A stretch of 23,636 nt of DNA from Chloroflexi bacterium RBG_13_51_18 (GTDB lineage Bacteria; Chloroflexota; Dehalococcoidia; Dehalococcoidales; RBG-16-60-22). The position numbers and the translations under genes were made by a program. Shown here piece after piece: positions 14,727 through 23,249 of the stretch (within the stretch, counting starts at the first letter, position 1; each line of letters begins with the position of its first letter). The DNA is taken from positions 1 through 23,636 of the forward strand of contig MGMR01000116.1 in NCBI GenBank assembly GCA_001796495.1. Direction: 5' to 3'. Below the pieces are notes generated by a model. That model saw nothing but the letters and a program-made list of their open reading frames with translations. It searched no databases and had not been told where the DNA came from.

Positions 14727-16976
14727 ATGCCGATGAACACGACAACTACACAAAGCGGTGTAAACTATGGCGAAAAGCTGGAGACAACGGCTGCGCTAAA
14801 GACTAAGACCGGTGAGGAGACCCAGAAGGCAGCCTCTTTGGATAGCGATTCGAAAGAACTGCTATTAAGAGCGCAACAAAACGCTCTGGAAGCTAAAGAG
14901 GCTGCCCTGGGCGCCATCAACCGGTTTTACGAGGAGAGCAAAGCATCGGAAACAAAAGCCGGAAAGATGCTTAACGAGTTGGAGGGCGCACTTCAGCTTG
15001 CTCTAAATGCTAGTAAGAATTCCAGCCAGGCATCCAACTACCCTGCCAATATGCCGCATGATAAAAAGGATTTGAAGGCATCCAGGAAAATCCTGAATGC
15101 TAAAAATCCATTTGGTATTATTTCGGATCTGAAAAACTCTCTTTTAGGTACAAAATCCACCGATGTAGATGTAAAAGAGGAATTTTATCGTCTGGTAATG
15201 CGGAAAAGTCCACAGCTGCGCCAGCTTATCGATGATTTAACCGACGATAAAGCCAGAATCAAGATAGACAAAATTATAACTGAAGCTAAATCAGAGATAG
15301 CAGCGGCCCTGGCGGCGGTCAGTAAAACCCAGCAAGAGATTAATGCAACCAGGGTGGAAGCCCAAAAGGCATACATTTACGCTGAAAATACCCGGAAAGC
15401 CGCCGAATTACTCGTCAGCCGGGTAAAACAGGTCACTCTTTCCGAGGCTGCCGATGAAATTGTAGACGCTGAAGAGGAAATTAAAGCGGCTAAAGAGGCT
15501 GCTAACGCTGCTATTCAACGGGCTGAAGAAGAAATCAGAAAGAACTGCGAGGAAGCAGCTACTCTGGATAGAAACGCGCAGGTAACGGTTACTCTAGCCA
15601 ACGAGAAAATCAGAAAATATGCCGAGGAATTAAAGGCATATAAACTGCAGGCGAATATCGCGGTGAAAAAAGCCCAGGATGAAGCACAACAGGCTAGAGC
15701 AGAGGCAGAAACAGCCCGTCGCGAAGCTCAAGAAGTTATTAATAGAGTCGCTTCAGATAGACAGCAAGCTGAAGCAGACAAAGAAACCGCCCGACAAATG
15801 ATGCAAGAAGCTAAGGTGATAGCGGAAACACGGCAATATGATGAGTTTATTGAAGAAGTGAAAAGGATGAGAGAAGAAGTTGATGTTGTCAATCAGAGAG
15901 CCCAGGAAGTCATCGCTAAAGCTCAGAGAGAGAGTCGCGAAGTAAAAGAAGAGCTGGATATGATGAAGAGAGTCAGCAATAAAGTTGTAAATACGGCACG
16001 CCATGAAACCGATGAAGCCCATGAAGAGGCTGAAAGAGCTAAACAGGCGATGTTTAATATAGCTAACCAGTCGCAGGAAGAACACCGCAAGATACGGCAA
16101 GAAGCTGAAGTCAGTGTAGTGAGAGCCCGCGAAGCCATGACGCAGGCTAAGAAAGACATTGTTAATCTAACCCGGGATGAAATCATCCGGTCTAAGCAAG
16201 AACTAGAAGCACTTGGTAAAGCATCAAAATCAGTAAATAAACCCATCTCCCAGAAGCTGGATACCGAGAATGTGGCAAACGTATTACATGAAATGCGTAG
16301 TCCTTTACATTCCATTTGTGGATTCGCCAAATTACTGAAAGAAGACGATGTCCCCGATGAAAACACGCGGAAAGAATTCCTCTCCATCATGGAGCAGCAG
16401 AGCGAGAGCCTGAAAAAATTAGTCGATGACCTGTCAGGCATATTGAATAACAAGAGCGAAGCACTAGCTATCAAAAGCGAACCGATTTCTTCATATACTA
16501 TGATTACCAAGGCTATTGACAGTGTGCAGACAATTGCGCAGCAAAAAAAAAATCTGATTAGTCATAATCTGGTACCGGACCTGCCGGAGATAAATGCCGA
16601 TGCTTTCCGCATCAAGCAGGTCATCACAAACCTGTTGACTAACGCCATTAAATTCAGTCCTGAAAATCGCCCTATCTTTGTCAAAGCCGGGATGCGGGGC
16701 AATGAATTGCTGGTGCAGGTAATTGATTACGGCATCGGCATCCCAAAGGGCGAGCTCTCCGCCATCTTTAACAAGAACTATCGGGCGGAGAACCACGGGG
16801 ATATAGACGGGAAGGGTCTGGGCTTGTACATTTGCCGCCAGATAATTAAAGCGCACGGCGGTAATATCTGGGCAGAAAGCGTAGAAGGAGAAGGTAGCAC
16901 CTTCTGTTTCTCTTTACCGATAGATTCAGCAAGACAAAGGGAAAATAAACAAGTAGAGCAGAGCTATGCCGGGTAA
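14727..16976 (+). CDS. Soluble coiled-coil sensor histidine kinase of the pilus operon
   Basis: This 749-residue kinase has no membrane segment and no PAS, GAF or HAMP domain. Residues 40-500 are mostly long charged coiled coil rich in Ala, Glu, Lys and Arg, broken by a non-coil segment around 105-180. HisKA follows with phospho-acceptor His521 in VLHEMRSPLHSI, then HATPase_c with N box (Asn635-Asn639, TNLLTNAIKFS), G1 (DYGIGIP, 667-673) and G2 (GKGLGLY, 695-701). The kinase core is intact. The coil probably serves dimerisation, localisation or binding of another coiled-coil protein. The gene overlaps the receiver-ParA gene by 11 bases, so its natural partner is probably that receiver. The ATG at 14727 has no strong ribosome site; Met3 is an alternative. 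Confidence 0.88.
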   Translation: MPMNTTTTQSGVNYGEKLETTAALKTKTGEETQKAASLDSDSKELLLRAQQNALEAKEAALGAINRFYEESKASETKAGKMLNELEGALQLALNASKNSSQASNYPANMPHDKKDLKASRKILNAKNPFGIISDLKNSLLGTKSTDVDVKEEFYRLVMRKSPQLRQLIDDLTDDKARIKIDKIITEAKSEIAAALAAVSKTQQEINATRVEAQKAYIYAENTRKAAELLVSRVKQVTLSEAADEIVDAEEEIKAAKEAANAAIQRAEEEIRKNCEEAATLDRNAQVTVTLANEKIRKYAEELKAYKLQANIAVKKAQDEAQQARAEAETARREAQEVINRVASDRQQAEADKETARQMMQEAKVIAETRQYDEFIEEVKRMREEVDVVNQRAQEVIAKAQRESREVKEELDMMKRVSNKVVNTARHETDEAHEEAERAKQAMFNIANQSQEEHRKIRQEAEVSVVRAREAMTQAKKDIVNLTRDEIIRSKQELEALGKASKSVNKPISQKLDTENVANVLHEMRSPLHSICGFAKLLKEDDVPDENTRKEFLSIMEQQSESLKKLVDDLSGILNNKSEALAIKSEPISSYTMITKAIDSVQTIAQQKKNLISHNLVPDLPEINADAFRIKQVITNLLTNAIKFSPENRPIFVKAGMRGNELLVQVIDYGIGIPKGELSAIFNKNYRAENHGDIDGKGLGLYICRQIIKAHGGNIWAESVEGEGSTFCFSLPIDSARQRENKQVEQSYAG

Positions 16977-18153
16977 AGTACTGATAATTGAAGACGACCC
17001 CACCTCTTTGCGGCTGATAGAGTACGCTCTCAAGCAGCGCGGCTACCAGGTCCTGGCAACTGTAAACGGGCTGGAAGGGATTATCACCGCCCAGAAAGAA
17101 GAGCCGGACCTGGTTATCCTGGATATCATGCTGCCCGGTATTGACGGTTTTGAGGTATGCCGGAGACTGCACTCGGGTTCGCAGACGGCCAGGATACCGA
17201 TCCTCATTATATCCGCCAAGACTCAAAAAGACGACATCAATGCCGGGTTCAAGGCCGGCGCTAATGACTACCTGCTTAAACCGGCCTCCCCGACCGAGAT
17301 TATCAGCCGCGTGGAGAGCCTGCTTTCCAAGAAAATTACCGGTCAGGCAAGAATGGTCTCTTTTATCAACACCAGCGATATAGCCGGCCTGTCTATGATC
17401 ATGGTTAATGTAGCGGCGGCGCTGGTAGAGCAGGAAAAGCAGGTTACGCTGATCGATGCGTCGAACAGCAGCAAAGGCCGCAGCGGCAAGGATAAAGTAT
17501 CTTCAAAACAGCAGGGCCGGGTAATCCTGGAGGTAGAGACACCGGATAACGGCTCTCAAGAGCCGGGTCTGGAAACGCTGCCTTCTGGATTAAGAGTCCT
17601 GCATGTCGATGATGCGCTCGACGGTCAAGACGGAGTGTCAGAAAGCAGCCTAGACCTTATACAGAAAATCGGCAAAGCCAACGATTATTTACTGGTCGAC
17701 CTGCCTCTCAAACCCAACTATTTTACCAGTTCGATAATTAAAGCCAGCGACCTTCTGGTGATTTTAAGCGATTACCACATCGATAATCTCCTGGCGGCGA
17801 AAAACACAGTCACTCTGTTAAAATTCCTCGGTGTTTCTCCGGAAAAAATGGGCGTAGTGCTGGTGGACCCGGAAGGCAAGACACCGAACCTGACGGCCAA
17901 CAATATGAAACCATATATCGAGGCTAACCTGGGGATTACACTGGTGGAGGTCGTTTCTTTCGATGCCAGGATGTACCAGCTGATTTACCTGGACAGCCAA
18001 CCCGTTATACAGTCGAACCCGAACCAGAAGCTGGCCCAGGACCTGAAGCATATAGCCCGGTATGTTGCTACTTATAACTATTCCGGGCCGGAACCAAAGC
18101 AATCGAAGAAGGTTAATCCTCTGACGGAGGTAAGAATTGACGCTGACAAATAA
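16966..18153 (+). CDS. Receiver plus TadZ/CpaE-like pseudo-ATPase
   Basis: This 395-residue two-domain protein starts with a receiver (1-122) that keeps every phosphorylation residue: acidic pocket Glu9/Asp10/Asp11, phospho-acceptor Asp53 in LDIMLPGIDG, Ser83 and Lys105. The second domain (about 129-370) has the ParA/MinD fold seen in CpaE/TadZ pilus-localising proteins: a first strand MVSFINTSDIAGLS, a helix MVNVAAALVEQ, then VTLIDAS, DYLLVDLP and DLLVILSD. The Walker A loop lacks the KGGVGKT lysines, so ATP hydrolysis is doubtful. TadZ proteins mark the pole or assembly site for pilus machines. The start overlaps the kinase gene by 11 bases and the end overlaps PilB by 17. It probably converts kinase phosphorylation into placement or activation of the PilB motor. 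Confidence 0.82.
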   Translation: MPGKVLIIEDDPTSLRLIEYALKQRGYQVLATVNGLEGIITAQKEEPDLVILDIMLPGIDGFEVCRRLHSGSQTARIPILIISAKTQKDDINAGFKAGANDYLLKPASPTEIISRVESLLSKKITGQARMVSFINTSDIAGLSMIMVNVAAALVEQEKQVTLIDASNSSKGRSGKDKVSSKQQGRVILEVETPDNGSQEPGLETLPSGLRVLHVDDALDGQDGVSESSLDLIQKIGKANDYLLVDLPLKPNYFTSSIIKASDLLVILSDYHIDNLLAAKNTVTLLKFLGVSPEKMGVVLVDPEGKTPNLTANNMKPYIEANLGITLVEVVSFDARMYQLIYLDSQPVIQSNPNQKLAQDLKHIARYVATYNYSGPEPKQSKKVNPLTEVRIDADK

Positions 18154-19825
18154 CAGGCCTAAAGGCACGCTGGGGGAATCGCTGCTCCAGATGCAGGTTA
18201 TTACTGCGGAACAGCTGCAGCAAGCCCAGGAAAAGCAAAACGAGCAGGGGGGCAAACTAAGTGAAATCCTGCTCAACCTGGGATTCGTTACAGTTGAAGA
18301 GTTGGCGTCCTTCCTCAGCATCATGTGGAATGTGCCACTAATCGACCTGAAGACACATGTGGTGCAGCCGGAAGCCCTGGCGCTGATACCGGAGGAACTG
18401 GCCAGAAAGCACCTTTTTATTCCGCTGCAAATCATCGGCGATTCGCTGATGGTGATAATGGCGGACCCCGACGACTATATAGCCATGGGGGATATTTTTG
18501 CTAAAACCAATATGAAAGTGCAGGTGGCATTTGCCAGCGGTGCGGATATCCGGCGCGCCATTGATATTTATTACAGGGCTACCGACGAAATACAGGAGAA
18601 GGTTAACGAGTTCCTGCCTACGGATACCGGTAACCGGGAAGCCGAACTTGATTTTAGTGTAGAAACACCCATAACGGAAAGTCTCGACCTGCTTATCGAG
18701 CAGGCCGTAAGAGACCGGGCTTCTGATATACACCTCGAGCCGCAGGATAACCGCCTGCGCATACGCTACCGTATCGACGGGGTATTATATGATATGAATT
18801 CCGTGCCGATTAACGTGCACGCAGAATTGGCTTCCAGGATTAAAATCCTGGCGGAAATGGATGTCACCCGCTCCAAACAGGCGCAGGACGGGCAGTTTTC
18901 CATAAAAATCGGCGAAAAGAGCATCGATATCCGCGTCGCGAGCACGGATACCATCAACGGCGAGCGTATCACGCTGCGCCTGCTGGACAAATCGGTGGCG
19001 CTTTTTACGCTGCCGGAACTCGGCTTTTTACCGGATACCCTGAAGAAATACCGTTCGCTTTTACATTATCCCTTCGGCATGATTTTAGTAGGAGGGCCTA
19101 CCGGTTCCGGTAAAACAACCACGCTTTACACATCAATTAATGAAATCGACCGCAAGCGATATAATATCATGACTATCGAAGACCCGGTGGAGTACCAGTT
19201 CGAGAACATCAGCCAGAGCCAGCTGGACCCCAAAGCAGGGATATCTTTCGCCAGCGGTTTGCGGGCGATGCTGCGGCAGGACCCTGATGTCATCCTCGTA
19301 GGAGAGATTCGTGATAAAGAGACAGCCATCACCGCGGTGCAGGCGGCGCTGACCGGGCACCTGGTTTTTTCTTCCATCCACGCAAACGATGCCGTCAGCA
19401 TGATCACGCGTCTTATCGACCTCGGGGTGGAACCGGGACTGATAGCCTCAACGCTTATAGCTTTGCTAGCCCAGCGTATGGTGCGCCGTATCTGTACCAA
19501 TTGCCGCATTATTGCCACGCCTACCGTGGTGCAGAAAGAAATATACCTGAAAGAGATGGGGCAGGAATTATCATCAGTTTATAAAGGCACCGGCTGTCAT
19601 CTCTGCGGCAATACCGGCTACATGGGCAGAATAGGCATCTTTGAGATGTTCATCATGAGCGAGGAAATGCAGAAGATGCTGATTAATGGCGTAGGCATCG
19701 GCGAGTTGAAGGATGAGGCGGTGCGGGAGGGGATTTACACCATGAAGCATGACGGTTTATTGAAAGTAAAGGAAGGCATCACTACTTTCGAAGAAGTGAT
19801 GAACAGCGTCTTTACGATTGGCTAA
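18137..19825 (+). CDS. pilB: PilB/GspE-type pilus extension ATPase
   Basis: This 562-residue hexameric motor powers pilus assembly at the inner membrane. Domains are GspE_N1 (about 10-145), a linker, an N2 domain (about 175-290) and the RecA-like ATPase. Visible motifs are Walker A GGPTGSGKTTT (319-329, Lys326), the Asp box (IEDPVEYQ, 347-354), Walker B DPDVILVGEIRD (382-393) with its catalytic Glu, and the His box around SSIHANDA (412-419). Zinc-binding cysteines 453, 456, 487 and 490 mark the C-terminal metal site of extension ATPases rather than PilT. The start is TTG, fixed by GGAGG six bases before it, inside the end of the receiver-ParA gene. The PilC gene follows after 30 bases. Confidence 0.94.
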   Translation: MTLTNNRPKGTLGESLLQMQVITAEQLQQAQEKQNEQGGKLSEILLNLGFVTVEELASFLSIMWNVPLIDLKTHVVQPEALALIPEELARKHLFIPLQIIGDSLMVIMADPDDYIAMGDIFAKTNMKVQVAFASGADIRRAIDIYYRATDEIQEKVNEFLPTDTGNREAELDFSVETPITESLDLLIEQAVRDRASDIHLEPQDNRLRIRYRIDGVLYDMNSVPINVHAELASRIKILAEMDVTRSKQAQDGQFSIKIGEKSIDIRVASTDTINGERITLRLLDKSVALFTLPELGFLPDTLKKYRSLLHYPFGMILVGGPTGSGKTTTLYTSINEIDRKRYNIMTIEDPVEYQFENISQSQLDPKAGISFASGLRAMLRQDPDVILVGEIRDKETAITAVQAALTGHLVFSSIHANDAVSMITRLIDLGVEPGLIASTLIALLAQRMVRRICTNCRIIATPTVVQKEIYLKEMGQELSSVYKGTGCHLCGNTGYMGRIGIFEMFIMSEEMQKMLINGVGIGELKDEAVREGIYTMKHDGLLKVKEGITTFEEVMNSVFTIG

Positions 19826-19855
19826 GATGAAGTTTGGCTTTACAGGGGATAAGGA

Positions 19856-21064
19856 ATGTACCAGTACAAAGCATACACTCTCGAAAAAGAGATTGTTCAG
19901 GGCACCATAGATGCTCCCAACGAGGGCATAGCTGAGGAACGACTTAGTGGGGCCGGATATAACCAGATACTAACGTTAAAGAAGACCCCCCAGGCGTTTA
20001 GCATCAGGAGACTGCTTCCTCGGTCTACCTATGTCAAGAAAACGGACTTCTCAGATTTTTTACAGCAGCTGGCAACGCTTTTAGATTCTCAAATGCCTTT
20101 TGTACAGGCTCTATGGGTACTGGCGGGGCAAACGCACAATACGGCTTTAAGAGATGTTATTACTAAGCTTGGCAAGGACGTATCCAGCGGCATTCCGTTT
20201 TCCCTGACGCTGGGGCAATTCCCCAAGCTCATAACGAGTCACTACTGCCAGGTTATTAGAGTCAGTGAAAAAGCAGGCGACCTGACGCGTGGTTTAAGGA
20301 TGGTGGCCGGTTATGTAGAAAGAGAAGCCAGCTTAAGCAGTCATGTAAAGCGCATGCTGTCGTATCCCGCGTTTCTGGGTTTAGCGTCACTGGTCGTCAT
20401 CATCATTGTAGCTACAATAGCGGTGCCGGCATTATCGAGGCTATTCAATTCGCTCGGCACTGATTTGCCGCTGGTAACCAGAATACTGATTGCTTCTGCA
20501 GGATTTATTACGACATATAAGTTCCACATCGGAGTGGGAATATTTGTTGTTATTGGTATCGGTTTTCTGATAAAAAGGTCTCCCGGCGTGAAGAAATATT
20601 TAGATATCATCGCCTTAAGGCTGCCCATTATAGGGAGCATTGTTATTATGCGTAATATCTGCCGGTTCTGCCGCAGCAGCGCTATGCTGATAGAGGCTGG
20701 TCTTACCCTGCCTCAGGCGTTGAGCGCCATCATAGGGACTATTGATAACGGCATTATTAAAAATATTTTAAGAGAAATCCGTCAGGAGATTGTCAAAGGC
20801 AAGGGATTATCGCAGCCTATGCAGAAGGCGAGCATTTTCCCCAGGCTGCTGGTTGATGTGGTAGCCATCGGTGAGAAAAGCGGTACTTTACAATCGTCTT
20901 TTTCCAGGTTGGCAGACTATTATGAGAAGAGAATGGACCAGAGAGTGCAGAAGCTGCTTTCGATGATCGAGCCGGCTTCTATTATTATCGTTGGTTTAGT
21001 CATAAGCTTTATCGGTATAGCTATTATCACGCCATTATATTCAGTATATCAAAATTTTGGATAA
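19856..21064 (+). CDS. pilC: PilC/GspF inner-membrane platform protein
   Basis: This 402-residue platform protein turns the PilB motor movement into pilin addition. A short soluble head (1-55) is followed by two repeated T2SF domains (about 65-195 and 268-395). The equivalent signatures are VSEKAGDL (136-143) in the first and IGEKSGTL (338-345) in the second. Membrane helices are at about 174-193, 223-240 and 374-394, the standard three-helix topology. Length and motifs are normal. AGGGG seven bases before the ATG gives the start. It sits between the motor gene and two prepilin-like genes, the usual order of type II/IV filament operons. Confidence 0.92.
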   Translation: MYQYKAYTLEKEIVQGTIDAPNEGIAEERLSGAGYNQILTLKKTPQAFSIRRLLPRSTYVKKTDFSDFLQQLATLLDSQMPFVQALWVLAGQTHNTALRDVITKLGKDVSSGIPFSLTLGQFPKLITSHYCQVIRVSEKAGDLTRGLRMVAGYVEREASLSSHVKRMLSYPAFLGLASLVVIIIVATIAVPALSRLFNSLGTDLPLVTRILIASAGFITTYKFHIGVGIFVVIGIGFLIKRSPGVKKYLDIIALRLPIIGSIVIMRNICRFCRSSAMLIEAGLTLPQALSAIIGTIDNGIIKNILREIRQEIVKGKGLSQPMQKASIFPRLLVDVVAIGEKSGTLQSSFSRLADYYEKRMDQRVQKLLSMIEPASIIIVGLVISFIGIAIITPLYSVYQNFG

Positions 21065-21088
21065 AGACTGGCGCAGGTGATGAATTAA

Positions 21089-21472
21089 TTGTATACAGGA
21101 ATATGGAAAAAACGGAAGGCCGGAGAAAGTGGTATGAGCCTCCTTGAGGTACTGGTTTGCATAGCGATACTGGGAGGCGTTTTGATTACCATGGTATTTG
21201 GCATGTCCGGCGGAGCGCTTACGGTGAGGGAAAACGATCAGGAAGCTGCCGTACAGAATCTTGCCAGGAATCAAATGGAATATATCAAGAACCTGGCTTA
21301 TGTTCCCGGTGCCACAACCTATCCCGCCATAAGCACACCTCCCGAATACAGCATTACAGTAGTAGTGACTACAGTGCCGGATACCAATACAGATATTCAG
21401 AAGGTGACTGCTAACATTACCCGTAGCGGCGTACCCCTGATGACTATATCGGATTACAAGGTGAATCGATGA
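21089..21472 (+). CDS. Minor prepilin-like protein
   Basis: This 127-residue protein has a 15-residue leader ending in ESG before a type III cleavage site and MSLLEVLVCIAILGGVLITMV, with Glu20 at mature position 5. The globular part is about 80 residues, with several Val/Thr beta stretches and a DTNTD segment. It resembles PilV/GspI-type minor pilins, which prime assembly at the filament tip, but the subfamily is not certain. The start is TTG at 21089 with CAGGTGAT upstream; the next in-frame ATG falls at mature position 1 and would remove the leader, so it cannot be the start. It overlaps the next gene by four bases. Confidence 0.75.
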   Translation: MYTGIWKKRKAGESGMSLLEVLVCIAILGGVLITMVFGMSGGALTVRENDQEAAVQNLARNQMEYIKNLAYVPGATTYPAISTPPEYSITVVVTTVPDTNTDIQKVTANITRSGVPLMTISDYKVNR

Positions 21473-21912
21473 AAGGAGAAAGGGGATACACATTAACAGA
21501 AGCGCTGGTAGCCATCGTCATTATCGGAATTATAGTATCGATTCTGGGCATGGTGGTGCAGCAGATGGTCACTGTGCCCCAGTGGGGCATTGACCAGTTG
21601 GATGCAATTCATCCCATTCAGAATGCGGCCCACTGGCTGACGCTTGATGGGCAGACGGCTGAATCAGCCACCGGGGGTAGCAGTCTGACACTCACTTTAC
21701 CCAGCGAAGCTACAATCATTTATGCACTTTCAGGTACTGATTTATATCGTTCTTACGGCGGCGCAAACCGCACGATAGCCCGTAATGTTGTTAGTGCCAA
21801 TTTTACAATTCAAAGCAAGGTTATTTACATGACATTAGTAACCACCCCGGATAGCCGGTGGGATATCAGTGAAAACTATACCTACAGGGCGTATATGCGG
21901 CCCACGGGATAA
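21469..21912 (+). CDS. Minor prepilin-like protein (PilW/GspJ-like position)
   Basis: This 147-residue protein has a six-residue leader MKGERG cleaved before YTLTEALVAIVIIGIIVSILGMV, with Glu11 at mature position 5. The mature part holds a WLTLDGQTAESA segment and beta-rich Ser/Thr/Leu stretches typical of minor pilins that form a tip complex. Position directly after the PilV-like gene and before the PilX/GspK-like gene matches the usual minor-pilin order, which supports a GspJ/PilW role; sequence alone gives only a general prepilin assignment. The ATGA overlap with the upstream gene and an AAGGTG ribosome site fix the start and suggest translational coupling. Confidence 0.75.
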   Translation: MKGERGYTLTEALVAIVIIGIIVSILGMVVQQMVTVPQWGIDQLDAIHPIQNAAHWLTLDGQTAESATGGSSLTLTLPSEATIIYALSGTDLYRSYGGANRTIARNVVSANFTIQSKVIYMTLVTTPDSRWDISENYTYRAYMRPTG

Positions 21913-21918
21913 TGAAGA

Positions 21919-23226
21919 ATGAAGATAAAATGTGAAAAAGGTCTGGCTCTGCCGCTGGTGATGATTGCCGTCATGCTGGGCGCGCTGCTGATACCGGCCT
22001 TCGCTGGCTACGCTGACAGTAGTATTATCGGCTCGAGAACATACGGGGCCTCGTTACGCTCGCAATATGCGGCCGACTCCGGAGTGGAGCACGCCATCTG
22101 GAGGCTGACCGATAGTAACTTGATATCACTTTTACCTAATGCAGGCAGCATGGTCAGCTACTTACTGCCGGAAGCCATAAACGGTCTTTCTACAAACATC
22201 ACTGTCTGCAACGCCTGGGAGACTATCGCCAAAGATGATTTTAACAGCGGTGGCTGGACGGGGGGCACCGGCTGGCTCGATAGCTGGACTCATTCAGGAT
22301 ACAGCGCCGTTGTTTCCAGCGGCACTCCTTATGAAGGCACTTATCACTTGAGGTTGACAGATGGTAGCAGTTACGTAAGACGCTCCGTAGACCTTTCACA
22401 CCAGGTAGATATTCACCTTCGTTTCTGGGCTAAGGTCAATTCATTCGAACCCGGAGATGAGGCAACGTGTCAGGTCAGCAGCGATGGTATCAATTGGAAC
22501 ACTGTTTATACCTTTACCCAGGTACTGGATGACAATGTTTATCGCTATTACGATTTAGACTTATCTTCTTATAAGATGACTAGCCAGTTCTGGATTTCTT
22601 TTAGTGCCGATATGAACAGCACCGGCGATTATTTTTATGTTGACAAGCTGGATGTAGTTTGGCTGGTTGCCAACCCCGTTACCTTTGCCACGGAAAACTT
22701 TGAAAGCGGTGGCTGGACGGGAGGCACCGGCTGGCTTCAGGCTTGGACCCATACCGGAAACTCGGCTGTCATTAACTACAGTTCTCCCTATGAAGGCTCG
22801 TACCACTTGCAATTGCTGGGCAGTAACGGTGACGTACGAAGGCCGGTCGACCTTACCCAGGCCGGTATCGTCTATCTAAGGCTCTGGGCTAAGGTTAATG
22901 GTTTTGAAAGCAAGGATAGCGCCATCTGCCAGGTTAGCCCCAATGGCTCAACCTGGACGACGGTTTATACCTGGACTAGCAATCACGATGATAACAACTA
23001 TCATTATTACGCCATCAGCTTATCTCCGTATCAAATGACCAGTCAATTCTGGATTCGCTTTACCAGCCAATGTAACAATACCAACGATTTTTTCTATGTC
23101 GATTATATTACGCTTGTCAGCCTGGATGCCTATGGTATCACGGCTAAAGCCGGCGACGTCGTGATTAAAGCCAAAGTCTTTATTGATGAAGGCGTTGTTA
23201 CTATTGCGTCATGGTATTACACCTAG
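21919..23226 (+). CDS. PilX/GspK-like protein with two jelly-roll-like repeats
   Basis: This 435-residue protein opens with a leader MKIKCEKG and a hydrophobic helix LALPLVMIAVMLGALLIPAF as in PilX/GspK proteins; position 5 after the predicted cleavage is Leu rather than Glu, as GspK proteins also lack this Glu. A PilX-like segment AADSGVEHAIWRL (about 51-63) follows. Residues about 104-256 and 257-409 are two tandem 153-residue copies, each with GGWTGGTGW, SPYEGxYHL-like, AKVNxFE, QVSxxGxxWxTVY and MTSQFWIxF motifs. This beta-rich pattern resembles galactose-binding or MAM-type jelly rolls used for carbohydrate or surface binding. The protein is about 250 residues longer than a plain PilX. 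It probably sits at the pilus tip as an adhesin. It starts 6 bases after the previous gene. Confidence 0.72.
   Translation: MKIKCEKGLALPLVMIAVMLGALLIPAFAGYADSSIIGSRTYGASLRSQYAADSGVEHAIWRLTDSNLISLLPNAGSMVSYLLPEAINGLSTNITVCNAWETIAKDDFNSGGWTGGTGWLDSWTHSGYSAVVSSGTPYEGTYHLRLTDGSSYVRRSVDLSHQVDIHLRFWAKVNSFEPGDEATCQVSSDGINWNTVYTFTQVLDDNVYRYYDLDLSSYKMTSQFWISFSADMNSTGDYFYVDKLDVVWLVANPVTFATENFESGGWTGGTGWLQAWTHTGNSAVINYSSPYEGSYHLQLLGSNGDVRRPVDLTQAGIVYLRLWAKVNGFESKDSAICQVSPNGSTWTTVYTWTSNHDDNNYHYYAISLSPYQMTSQFWIRFTSQCNNTNDFFYVDYITLVSLDAYGITAKAGDVVIKAKVFIDEGVVTIASWYYT
22226..22684 (+). repeat. First copy of the 459-base tandem domain repeat
   Basis: It is 459 bases from matching bases of the second copy. 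The best-conserved segment, 22246-22277, matches 22705-22736 with a single G-to-A difference. It encodes the first 153-residue beta-rich domain. The exact boundary is set by the protein alignment and could shift by some residues. Confidence 0.7.
22685..23143 (+). repeat. Second copy of the 459-base tandem domain repeat
   Basis: It encodes the second domain, with the same motif order and cysteine in the CQVS segment. Elsewhere the copies differ at many codons, so the near-identity at the Gly/Trp-rich start reflects constraint or recent local conversion. An extra Cys is present in FTSQCNN of this copy only. Confidence 0.7.
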
Positions 23227-23249
23227 TTGCTTGTGTGTGAGTGTTGAGA

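Noticed and set aside
15753..16510. Minus-strand frames inside the coiled-coil kinase gene
   Set aside because: Ser/Phe/Leu-rich shadows of a Glu/Lys/Ala-rich coding strand, with no start signals.
22246..22736. Direct repeat that might indicate a mobile element or CRISPR
   Set aside because: Only two copies, in frame within one gene and matching a protein domain duplication; no inverted ends, transposase or spacers.
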